From assembly GCA_902780865.1 (NCBI GenBank), contig CACZHC010000041.1, forward strand, positions 1-33,513: a stretch of DNA of 33,513 nt. The letters run 5' to 3'. Both the position numbers and the translations under genes were made by a program. Under the pieces are notes generated by a model, which was not told where the DNA came from, ran no database searches, and saw only the letters and a program-made list of their open reading frames with translations. This document shows positions 23,632-32,543 of this stretch, one piece after another; the stretch's first letter is position 1; every line of letters starts with the position of its first letter. This DNA is from an uncultured bacterium (GTDB lineage Bacteria; Verrucomicrobiota; Kiritimatiellia; RFP12; UBA1067).

Positions 23632-24682
23632 AGGCCCTCACGGAAATGAATGAGACGATAAGCGACAAGGCGTAGACGGGCGTCGACACCGCAAGGTCGA
23701 ACCATCCGCCGAGCTTCTCGGCGAGATTGAAGCCCATGACCGTCAGGAACGGCAGCGCAGCAAGGGCCAGGACAGTTCGGACCTCGGCCAGGCGAAGCGT
23801 CCTGCTGTAGTGGATCGCAGCAGCGCCAAGGACAGTCATCACGCCCCACCACGGCGAGTGGAGTCCGCTTGCCAGGTAGACGAGCAGCGCGGTCACGACG
23901 CGTCCGGAGCCCTGCATGACGTGCAGAAGGCGCATCGATATGCATACGGCCGCGACAGACCCCACGAGGCAGACGATCTGGTGGATCATCGCATGCAGAT
24001 CGGGATGCGCGTTCTTGATGAGGATCGCCATCACGCCGATCGGTATCGCTAGGTTGTCCGCACCGCCAAGGGAGACGCTCTCGAAGAGCGTGACGATGAC
24101 CCCGATCATGAAGGCGAGAACGGACGCCTCAAGGGGCGCCATTCCAATGCCGAGCAGGAGGATGTGGTGCACCAGGGCATACGTGACGAGGAAGAAGAAG
24201 AAAGAGCCTTCGATTGAACGGTAGTCATCTCCGTCCACACGGTAGCGGAACCGGCCGTACCGCTCGCCGACGAGCGCCGCCGCCGTATCGGACAACGCCA
24301 GCACGAGAATCGCGATCTCGTAGAACGCGAAGCATCCATAGAACGTCGCCAGCAGGTAGCAGAGGTAGAGCGCCACCGGATGCAGGGCTCCGCCGTACGA
24401 ACGGCGCTTCACGTCGTCGACTGCGTGAAGCTGTCCGCGCCGGCTGAGGAAGAGGATAAGTGCGAAGAACCCGCCGCAGATCGCCAGCACCGACCAGTGC
24501 GAATGGAAGAGCACTGGAAACAGGAGAGCCGTCCCGCATCCGCCGACGTGCAGCAGCTTGCGCGACTGCTCGGGCGAAAGAACCCCGCGACGGCGAAGGA
24601 ACTCGCCGAGGCCGAAGACCGCTCCAGTCAAAAGCGCCAGCACCAGGGCGCCGAAACACTCACGAACGAAGAACATCCACAT
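23618..24682 (-). CDS. Phytol/dolichol-kinase-like membrane protein (VTE5/SEC59 type)
   Basis: A 354-aa polytopic membrane protein. GGAG six bases upstream supports the ATG at 24682, which lies 23 nt inside the end of the DUF3419 gene. Family motifs are LSPEQSRKLLHVGGCGTALLFP, VKRRSYGGALHPVALYL, LALSDTAAALVGERYGR and YRSIEGSFFFFLVTYAL, characteristic of CTP-dependent polyprenol and phytol kinases and related to CDP-diglyceride synthases. The second half (about residues 200-354) adds more membrane helices. The expected role is phosphorylation of an isoprenoid or lipid alcohol, or transfer of CTP phosphate to a lipid, at the inner membrane. It is flanked by a UbiA enzyme, which uses prenyl diphosphates, in the same operon. 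Confidence 0.8.
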   Translation of the reverse strand: MWMFFVRECFGALVLALLTGAVFGLGEFLRRRGVLSPEQSRKLLHVGGCGTALLFPVLFHSHWSVLAICGGFFALILFLSRRGQLHAVDDVKRRSYGGALHPVALYLCYLLATFYGCFAFYEIAILVLALSDTAAALVGERYGRFRYRVDGDDYRSIEGSFFFFLVTYALVHHILLLGIGMAPLEASVLAFMIGVIVTLFESVSLGGADNLAIPIGVMAILIKNAHPDLHAMIHQIVCLVGSVAAVCISMRLLHVMQGSGRVVTALLVYLASGLHSPWWGVMTVLGAAAIHYSRTLRLAEVRTVLALAALPFLTVMGFNLAEKLGGWFDLAVSTPVYALSLIVSFISVRAYEKR

Positions 24683-25766
24683 GGTATGCTCCGTAGAAAA
24701 ACGCCTGGTTGTCCGCAAACAACCTGTCGGCGAGTTCTGTCTGCCGCGCAAAGGCCTCGGGCATTACGTCCGTCAGCTTTCGCGGCAGCATCATGTTGTA
24801 GTAGGCGTATACGGCGCCTGGCGCTGAGCGGGATGCCAGCTCGCCCGCCGTCGCGCGGAAGATATCCGGTCCCATGTACTCGAAGATGTCCGAGAGGTTG
24901 AAGAAGCCATACCCCTCGCTCTCGCGCGCAAGGTCGCCCGGCGCGCCCTGCACGAACTTGATCCGATCAAGTCGCGAACGGATCGTCTCGAAGTTCTCCG
25001 CCCGCGCATAGTGCGGCAGCACGCCGTCGAAGGTGCCGAGGATCGTGTAGCGCAAGTATGGATTGTCGTCCGTAGGCAGTTCGGACATCGCACGCTCGGC
25101 ACGCTTCCAGATCTCACCCGAGATCGCGACCGTACGGACGTAGCGAAAGAACTCCGGGTCGCGTCCGTAGCGCCCCATGACCCACTTGTTGAAGAAAAGC
25201 TTGAAGAGCAGGCGGTAGCGGAGGTTTGCCCATGTCTTTCGGAAGAACTCTCGGCGTTCCTCGAGGCTCTTCGCCCGCAACAGCTCCCGCCGCTCTCGCA
25301 TCGTGTGCGTCAGCGGCAGGATGCGGTTGGCGAAGATGCGGAAATACGACTCGAACTTGCCGGCGTCGATGACACCGCCTTCGACAAGGTCCTGCCGGAC
25401 GTCGTACCGCTCGCGCTCCGACCCTTCCAGCGCCTCGCGCACCTTCTCGTGGTAGAGCGCTGCGCGCTCGCCCGGCTCGGCCGCGACAAAGCCGAGGAAC
25501 TTCAGGAACGCCTCATGGTCGAGAGTGCGGAACGCCGCGGCCTTGAGGGCGCAGAGGTCGAGCTGCGCGCGGTTCAGGTCGAATGCCGTGACCGACGCAG
25601 GATCGCCGCAGAGAAGCGAGAACGAGTTGTCGCCAGCCGATGCGATCGAAAGGCACTTTGCCCTTGCCGGCATCGCACCGAGCAGCAGCAGCGGGTCTTC
25701 CCAGCAGTTGGCGTAACGGACGAAGTCGAACTTCGCGCGGTCCTGTATCGCCTGAGCCTTACTCAT
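24660..25766 (-). CDS. DUF3419 protein, BtaA-like SAM:lipid 3-amino-3-carboxypropyl transferase
   Basis: A 368-aa protein; start at 25766 overlaps the previous stop by 4 nt (ATGA). The N-terminus FDFVRYANCWEDPLLLL (CWED 21-24), then CLSIASAGDNSFSLL and VTAFDLNRAQLDL, is the signature of the DUF3419/BtaA family. These SAM-dependent enzymes move the 3-amino-3-carboxypropyl group of SAM to the hydroxyl of diacylglycerol in betaine-lipid synthesis. The later motifs RIFANRILPLTHT and GYGFFNLSDIFEYMGPD also fit. No BtaB N-methyltransferase is adjacent, so the product may stay a homoserine-ether lipid, or the acceptor may be an isoprenoid alcohol rather than diacylglycerol. Being coupled to a polyprenol-kinase-like and a UbiA gene favours an isoprenoid link, by inference. 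Confidence 0.82.
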   Translation of the reverse strand: MSKAQAIQDRAKFDFVRYANCWEDPLLLLGAMPARAKCLSIASAGDNSFSLLCGDPASVTAFDLNRAQLDLCALKAAAFRTLDHEAFLKFLGFVAAEPGERAALYHEKVREALEGSERERYDVRQDLVEGGVIDAGKFESYFRIFANRILPLTHTMRERRELLRAKSLEERREFFRKTWANLRYRLLFKLFFNKWVMGRYGRDPEFFRYVRTVAISGEIWKRAERAMSELPTDDNPYLRYTILGTFDGVLPHYARAENFETIRSRLDRIKFVQGAPGDLARESEGYGFFNLSDIFEYMGPDIFRATAGELASRSAPGAVYAYYNMMLPRKLTDVMPEAFARQTELADRLFADNQAFFYGAYHVDVLRS

Positions 25767-28216
25767 GCCAGATCCTTTCCGATGACGCGCACCGTTCCGG
25801 CCGCGCCGTCCAATTCCACTTCTTCGCCGTCTTTCACCGCGGCGAGAAGCCCCTTCACGCCCACGACGCACGGGATGCCGAGTTCTCGCGTGAGTATTGC
25901 CGCATGCGAGAGGACGCTTCCTCGCTCGACAAGAACGCCCTTCGCAAGCGGGAAGAGCGGACCCCACCCGGGGTCCGTCCGCTCCGCCACAAGAATGCAC
26001 CCCGTGACGTCAGACGCATTGGAGAGATCGCGGATGACGCGCGCCCGGCCCCGGACGGTCCCGCGGCAACAGCCGATTCCGACGAGCTTTCCCGACGGCG
26101 CCTCGTCACCGGAGGACGGCGCGGCTTCGGCGATTACGGGCACTCCGCCGCGAGTCTCGAAGCGCTCGGGCAACGCCTCCATCTTCGCGTATGCGTCGAA
26201 CTGCGCGCGTCGCGCGGCCACGGCGGCGCGGAAACCCTTGGCGTCCGCGCACCCTCCGGCATATCCCAGCACCTCGGGGAATGTGAGGTAGAAGACGTCG
26301 CGCGGCGCGTCGATGAATCCGCTCGCGACGAGTCGGTCTCCGAAGGCAAGCATGATCCGGCGGATGACCGCAAAGAGACGGGTCCGCTCAAAGCGCAGGT
26401 TCTCGCGGTTCGACACATAGCGCCTCGCCGCCGCGCGCAGGCGGTTGAAGAGAAACCTCCTCAGCGGATGGCCGTTGAGCGCGGAAAGATCCGGGCTCGG
26501 AGGCTTCGAAGGCTGCGGCGGCGGAACGGCGACATAGCCGCGAAGCATCTCGAGAAGCGGCGTCGAGTCCATGTCGTAGGTCACGGTCTCAATCTTCAAC
26601 TCGCCCATGCACCGGCTGCCGAACTTCTTGAGGTACGCGCGCCACGCGTCCGCAAAAGCCGGATGGTCGTCGAGCCGAGAGAGGAACTCTCCATCCGACG
26701 AGCTCTCGAGCCGCGCACGGAGCGCGGAATCGCCGCGGACGATTTCCGCGAGTTCCGCGAGGCGTCGCATCGGCTCGGCGGAGATGATGTTGCCGACACC
26801 GACGAGAATGTCGTTCTGCATCGTGCCGCCAGCATCCACACCCCACTGGACGAGCTTCTTCTTGAGGAGCCCGTAGGCTATCATGGCGAAGAAGTCGTTC
26901 ACGAGCGGCGTCCGCCAGCCGACGATGAACTCGCGTTCGAGCCCGTCGTATGTCCGCGCGAGATCAGCCGCGGAGCACTCGGAGAAATCGGCCGCCTCAA
27001 GCGGCGCAACAACGGCGTCGAAGCGCTCGCGGAACTTCCTGACCCGACGCGGCAGCGTGAAGGCATAGCCGAGGATGCCGCAGAGGGTCGAGAGGACGCG
27101 AAGGAACTCCGGACGGCGCGAGGGCCGGATCGTCGGCTTGTCCTTCAGCGGCTCCTTGACGCCCATCATCGTCTCCATGAACGGCGCGTTGATCCGGTAT
27201 CCGGGCAACATCATCAGCAGGCGATACCAGTTGCGGAGATTGTAGTAGAAGCGTCCGTGCCAGTGTCCGAGCATCTCGAAAGCGTCAGAATTCGCCGCGA
27301 TGAGCGACTGCTCCACGCCGAGCGCGCTGCAGAACTGGCGGTAGACCGCCGAATAAACGCCGCGGGCGAAGGAGAAGGTGAGCGGCAGCGTAATGCCGGG
27401 ATAGCTCTCGACGATGTTCGAGTTGTCCCAGAGAATCGCCTCCTCGTCCGGATCGGGCAAGGCGTCGAGCGTCGTGATGGGTCGCGTCTGCAGAACGCGA
27501 AGCTCGCCCTTCGCGGTATATGCCCACTCCACGTCCTGCGGACGTCCGAACGCCTTCGAGATCGCCTGCACGGTCGCGGCGACCTCATTTACCTGGGCTT
27601 CGGACAGGACTGGATCCGTCCGCTCGGCGTCGCTCAGCGTCATCCGGACAGTTCCTCCGTCCGCCGCGTAGCGGACGGCATGCTCCTTCTCCGTCACCGT
27701 CGCCTCGACCGTCTCGCCGCGGACGACGAACGTATCCGCCTCCGCAAGTTCCGAGACGAGCCCTTCGCCAAGTCCTCGTACGGCCGACACGGTCACTGCA
27801 CGACGCGAGCCCGTCTTGAAATCAACGGCGAAGGCAACGCCCGAAGTCACAGACTCCACCATCTCCTGGATGATGACGTTCATGCGGAGGTCGGAGGGAT
27901 CAATCCCATGCTCCCGGCAATAGGCGAGGACGACATCCGAAGAGCAGGAGGCACGAACCTCGCGCACGGCGTTGGGAAGCCCTTCCCACGGCACAGCAAG
28001 GAGCGTGGCGAACTGCCCCGCAAACGAACACGCACTCCCGTCCTCGGCCGAAGCCGAAGAACGGACCGCGAACCGCGAGACGCCGTCGAGCCCCGCCTCG
28101 TGCAGGAGCCGCGGCAGATCGTCCTCGCCGGACTCGGGTCCAAGGACGATCCAGGCAGGCACAGGGAAACCGAGATGCGCGAGGCGCGCGAGGTTGTCAG
28201 CCTTTCCGCCGTTCAT
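25763..28216 (-). CDS. PEP-synthase/rifampicin-phosphotransferase-like enzyme without the PEP-binding domain
   Basis: An 817-aa protein starting at 28216 (ATGA overlap with the UbiA stop). The N-terminal PPDK-type ATP-grasp domain runs from MNGGKADNLARLAHLGFPVP through FAVRSSASAEDGS, QEMVESVTSGVAF and DVEWAYTAKGELRVLQTRPI (to about residue 300). A long central domain follows (about 310-700). The C-terminal swivelling phosphohistidine domain ends with GSVLSHAAILTRELGIPCVVG, His771 being the predicted phosphorylated residue. The C-terminal TIM barrel of true PEP synthase is missing. This is the layout of rifampicin phosphotransferase (ATP domain, acceptor domain, His domain), so the enzyme probably uses ATP to phosphorylate a small or lipid acceptor bound by the central domain. 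The operon suggests an isoprenoid or lipid alcohol. Confidence 0.82.
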   Translation of the reverse strand: MNGGKADNLARLAHLGFPVPAWIVLGPESGEDDLPRLLHEAGLDGVSRFAVRSSASAEDGSACSFAGQFATLLAVPWEGLPNAVREVRASCSSDVVLAYCREHGIDPSDLRMNVIIQEMVESVTSGVAFAVDFKTGSRRAVTVSAVRGLGEGLVSELAEADTFVVRGETVEATVTEKEHAVRYAADGGTVRMTLSDAERTDPVLSEAQVNEVAATVQAISKAFGRPQDVEWAYTAKGELRVLQTRPITTLDALPDPDEEAILWDNSNIVESYPGITLPLTFSFARGVYSAVYRQFCSALGVEQSLIAANSDAFEMLGHWHGRFYYNLRNWYRLLMMLPGYRINAPFMETMMGVKEPLKDKPTIRPSRRPEFLRVLSTLCGILGYAFTLPRRVRKFRERFDAVVAPLEAADFSECSAADLARTYDGLEREFIVGWRTPLVNDFFAMIAYGLLKKKLVQWGVDAGGTMQNDILVGVGNIISAEPMRRLAELAEIVRGDSALRARLESSSDGEFLSRLDDHPAFADAWRAYLKKFGSRCMGELKIETVTYDMDSTPLLEMLRGYVAVPPPQPSKPPSPDLSALNGHPLRRFLFNRLRAAARRYVSNRENLRFERTRLFAVIRRIMLAFGDRLVASGFIDAPRDVFYLTFPEVLGYAGGCADAKGFRAAVAARRAQFDAYAKMEALPERFETRGGVPVIAEAAPSSGDEAPSGKLVGIGCCRGTVRGRARVIRDLSNASDVTGCILVAERTDPGWGPLFPLAKGVLVERGSVLSHAAILTRELGIPCVVGVKGLLAAVKDGEEVELDGAAGTVRVIGKDLA

Positions 28217-29172
28217 CGAGTCCCCCAGCCGAGCAGATGCGGCACCGCGCCCACGAGCACATACATGGCGACGGTCCAGAGTCCTGAAGCGATCTCGATG
28301 GCGTGTCCGGTCTTGCGTCCGAAGAGAAACGCGACCGCAGGGGCAACGCACAGGAGGAACGATAGCGTCAGCCAGGGGGCTCCCTGCAACAGGAATCCAC
28401 GAGTCCAGCAGCAGGCGAGCGAAAGTCCCCAGGTCAACGTCAGGAGTACGGCCCAGACTGCCGCGGCTCGGAACCGACCCCACAGCGCGGAATAGGTCTC
28501 TACGCCGGGCTCCTCGTCTTCGGGGACGCGGATCTTGCGTCCGATCTCGATTATGCAGCCGTTGGTAAAGGTGAGCGCGAGGAAGAGGAACATCCCCGTC
28601 GGCAGCCGCACGCCTTTGACGATCCAGTCGAGTCCCGAGGTGTAGAAGTCGATGAGCGGCATCACCATCATGTGCGTGAGCATGTAGGTAATGGGATGGC
28701 GGCGAAGCCACGCGGGGACGAAGAACTCCTTCCACATGAGCAGAAGATAGCCGAGGGAGAGTGCCAGCGGCGCGAGCAGCCAGGGCGCGACGCAGGCGTT
28801 CGCGGCGAGAAGGAAGGCGATGACGCCTAGGATCAGTCCGCGGAGCTCGCCGAATGTGACGAGCCCTCGCGGAACGGCGCGGTAGGGACGGTATTTCGCG
28901 TCGTCCTCGGCATCCTTGAACTCGTCGAAAAGCCGAAGCAGAAAGAATAGTCCGAACGAGGTTGCCACGCCGACGGACATCACAATGCCGTCGATCAAGC
29001 CGGAGCGGCCTCCGCTCAACACCGAGTAGCCCGAAGCCGAGAAGGTAAACGCCGCAACAAGCGGCAGGTACTGCTGCAGCGGGAAACGCTCTTTCTGGTA
29101 GATCCAGAAACGGACGGGGAGCGAGCGCTCGTTATCCCTCAAATCAATGGGACGATCTTGTTCACGTGTCAT
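28213..29172 (-). CDS. UbiA-like prenyltransferase, first gene of the coupled set
   Basis: A 319-aa polytopic membrane protein from the ATG at 29172, 19 nt after the phosphorylase stop; no clear Shine-Dalgarno. The first Asp-rich motif is LLRLFDEFKDAEDDAKYRPYRAVPRGLV, close to the UbiA consensus NDxxDxxxDxxxxRPxRPVPxG with Phe-Asp in place of Asn-Asp. The remaining sequence forms about eight hydrophobic helices. UbiA enzymes move a prenyl chain from its diphosphate to an aromatic or alcohol acceptor in the membrane. The second Asp-rich region is less clear (EIGRKIRVPEDEEPGVETY, which is usual for the subgroup that adds isoprenoid to glycerol or sugar acceptors). It overlaps the PEP-synthase-like gene by 4 nt. 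Confidence 0.8.
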   Translation of the reverse strand: MTREQDRPIDLRDNERSLPVRFWIYQKERFPLQQYLPLVAAFTFSASGYSVLSGGRSGLIDGIVMSVGVATSFGLFFLLRLFDEFKDAEDDAKYRPYRAVPRGLVTFGELRGLILGVIAFLLAANACVAPWLLAPLALSLGYLLLMWKEFFVPAWLRRHPITYMLTHMMVMPLIDFYTSGLDWIVKGVRLPTGMFLFLALTFTNGCIIEIGRKIRVPEDEEPGVETYSALWGRFRAAAVWAVLLTLTWGLSLACCWTRGFLLQGAPWLTLSFLLCVAPAVAFLFGRKTGHAIEIASGLWTVAMYVLVGAVPHLLGWGTR

Positions 29173-29191
29173 AAAAGCTTGGAATCTTGTC

Positions 29192-30481
29192 TTAAATCCT
29201 CTCCAGCACCAGCCCTGCGTCTTCAGGCGCATCGCGTCCAATCGTGAACGCCTTGAGGAGATCGGCGGCGCAGCGCTCAAGTCCGTCGGGCTCGCGCGAG
29301 CTCTCGAGCGTCGCGAGAGGCGTTCCCACGGAGACGCGGTCTCCGCGCTTCACCGCAAGAGTGATTCCGGCGAGCGGGTCGATCTTGTCGGTCTTCTCAA
29401 GACGTCCCGCACCGAGCGCAAGCGCGACCTTTCCGACCTTCTCGGCGTCGATCGCGGTGACGAAGCCAGACTTCATCGCCTGAATCTTGAACTTGAACGT
29501 CGGCTTCTTGAGCCGCCGCGCGAAGGCGTCGAGATCGCCGCCCTGCGCGGCGCACATTGCCTCGAACTTGGCAAGCGCCGAACCATCGGCGAGCTTTTCG
29601 CGGCACATCTGCCGCGCATCATCGAGCGGAATCTCCTTTGTTAGCGCGACCATCAGCGCCGCCAGCTCGACGCAAAGGGAGACAGCGGGATCGTCCGATG
29701 ACTCGCCTGCGAGCCACCGAAGCGCCTCGGCGACTTCGCTCGCGTTGCCGACGGTGCGACCGAGGGGAGCCGACATGTCGGTCACGAGCGCCGCGGCCTT
29801 TCTTCCCGCCGCTTTCGCACCGTCGACAAGCGAGTGTGCAAGCGCAACCGCCTCCTCGCGCGTCTTCATGAACGCGCCAGAGCCGCACTTCACATCGAAA
29901 ACGAGAGTGCCCGCGCCCTCGGCGAGCTTCTTCGAGAGGATTGATGCCGTGATGAGCGGAATCGACGCAACAGTTCCTGTGACGTCGCGAAGCGCGTAGA
30001 GCTTCTTGTCGGCGGGCGTTATCTCGTCGGTCTGCACCGTCATCGAGACGCCCACTTCCTTCACGACCTTCTGGAAGTCGTTGAGCGAGAGCGAAGCATT
30101 GTAGCCGGGGATCGTCTCAAGCTTGTCGGCCGTGCCGCCCGTGATGCCGAGGCCACGGCCGGTAAGCGATGGAACGGCGACACCACACGCGGCGACAAGC
30201 GGCTGGATGACGAGCGAGAGCTTGTCGCCGACGCCGCCGGTCGAATGCTTGTCGGCTGTCTGGATGTCCCATTTGAGGCAACGGCCCGACTTCATCATCG
30301 CTTCGGTGAGGTCTGCCGTCTCGCGCTCGTTCATCCCGCGGCAGCACACGGCCATCGCAAGCGCGGACATCTGGTAGTCGGGGATCTCGCCGCGCGTGAA
30401 GCCCTCGACGAACTCCCGTATCTCCGCGCTGCCGAGCGCATGCCCTTCGCGCTTCTTGTCCAATATCAGCTTTGCAATCAT
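29192..30481 (-). CDS. deoA: Pyrimidine-nucleoside (thymidine) phosphorylase
   Basis: A 429-aa protein that spans the full family length (about 430-440). The start at 30481 ([17 protein letters not shown]) is fixed by family alignment; an upstream extension in frame is not coding. Signature motif: [20 protein letters not shown] (76-95), then [18 protein letters not shown] and [14 protein letters not shown], with the catalytic and phosphate-binding His, Ser, Lys and Arg in place. It splits thymidine or uridine with phosphate to base and (deoxy)ribose-1-phosphate. I cannot separate DeoA from the broader Pdp type by eye. It has its own promoter giving an apparently leaderless message. It precedes the lipid-type genes and may be co-transcribed with them, but the function seems unrelated. 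Confidence 0.9.
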   Translation of the reverse strand: MIAKLILDKKREGHALGSAEIREFVEGFTRGEIPDYQMSALAMAVCCRGMNERETADLTEAMMKSGRCLKWDIQTADKHSTGGVGDKLSLVIQPLVAACGVAVPSLTGRGLGITGGTADKLETIPGYNASLSLNDFQKVVKEVGVSMTVQTDEITPADKKLYALRDVTGTVASIPLITASILSKKLAEGAGTLVFDVKCGSGAFMKTREEAVALAHSLVDGAKAAGRKAAALVTDMSAPLGRTVGNASEVAEALRWLAGESSDDPAVSLCVELAALMVALTKEIPLDDARQMCREKLADGSALAKFEAMCAAQGGDLDAFARRLKKPTFKFKIQAMKSGFVTAIDAEKVGKVALALGAGRLEKTDKIDPLAGITLAVKRGDRVSVGTPLATLESSREPDGLERCAADLLKAFTIGRDAPEDAGLVLERI

Positions 30482-30487
30482 GCGGAC

Positions 30488-30495
30488 ATTATACC
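30488..30495 (-). promoter_or_regulatory. Extended -10 promoter, leaderless for deoA
   Basis: On the minus strand TTTGG-TATAAT has its -10 at 30488-30493. Only six bases (GTCCGC) separate it from the ATG at 30481. Initiation at the normal distance of about 7 nt would start the RNA at the A of the ATG. No Shine-Dalgarno sequence is present in this gap. Confidence 0.6.
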
Positions 30496-30515
30496 AAACT
30501 TGGAAGTTGAGCGGG

Positions 30516-31741
<1,226 letters not shown>

Positions 31742-31745
<4 letters not shown>

Positions 31746-32488
31746 GCAAGCGCCTCCTTCACAAGCCGCGCCACCTCGTCCTGGCTCTTGCGGCCGGTGC
31801 CGTCGTTCAGGTCGTCGCGCATCACCTTGCCATCGCGCATCACGACATGGCGCTTCGCGTATGCGGCGATGTCGTCTTCGTGCGTGACCATGACGATGGT
31901 GATGCCCTCGTTGGAAAGCTCGGTGAAGAGGTTCATTATCTCGATGGAGCTCTTTGTGTCGAGGTTTCCCGTCGGCTCGTCCGCAAAGACGACCGGCGGG
32001 TTGTTCATTAGGGCACGCGCGATCGCGACGCGCTGCTGCTGGCCGCCGGAGAGCTGTGCCGGCGTGTGCATCTCGCGGCCCTTGAGCCCCACACGCGCGA
32101 GAAGTTCCATCGCGCGCGCCTTGCGCTCGCGCCTTGATAGCCGCCCCATGTAGAGGTCGGGCAGCTCGACGTTCTCGAGCGCGCTCGTGCGCGGCAGCAG
32201 GTTGAAGTTCTGGAAGACGAAGCCAAGCTTCATGCAGCGGATGCGGGCGAGCTCTGCGGGAGAGCGCTTCGCGACTTCGAGACCGTCAAGGAGATACGAG
32301 CCCTTTGTCGGAACGTCGAGGCAGCCGAGGATGTTTAGCATCGTCGACTTGCCGGAGCCGGACGAGCCCATTATCGCAACGAACTCGCCGTCGTCTACCG
32401 AAAGCGACACGCCGTCAAGCGCATGCACCGGCTCGTCGCCGATGGCGTAGATCTTGTACATGTCGCGTATCTCGATAAGATGGGCCAT
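31742..32488 (-). CDS. ABC transporter ATPase, MacB/LolD type
   Basis: A 248-aa protein from the ATG at 32488. All nucleotide-binding motifs are intact: Walker [10 protein letters not shown] (41-49), Q-loop [10 protein letters not shown], signature LSGGQQQR (146-153), Walker [10 protein letters not shown] (166-174), D-loop NLDTKS and switch His in MVTHEDD. The spacing and the word GNLDTK identify the MacB/LolD subfamily. It lies 55 nt downstream of the adaptor stop and 4 nt overlaps the permease start, so the three genes are one operon. Confidence 0.93.
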
Positions 32489-32543
32489 ATTTTCGTTACA
32501 CTTGCGGTCGCCTCGGAGAGGCGCCCTTACCAATTGCCATTAC

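Noticed and set aside
25640..28495. A 951-codon open frame on the plus strand opposite the PEP-synthase-like gene
   Set aside because: It is a shadow of high-GC codon use on the other strand: rich in Arg, His and Glu, no family motif, and the minus-strand protein has clear domains throughout.
19737..29172. Ebo-type cluster
   Set aside because: One UbiA domain recalls EboC, but none of the other ebo-type genes (TatD-like, dehydroquinate-synthase-like, TIM-barrel isomerase-like) is present.
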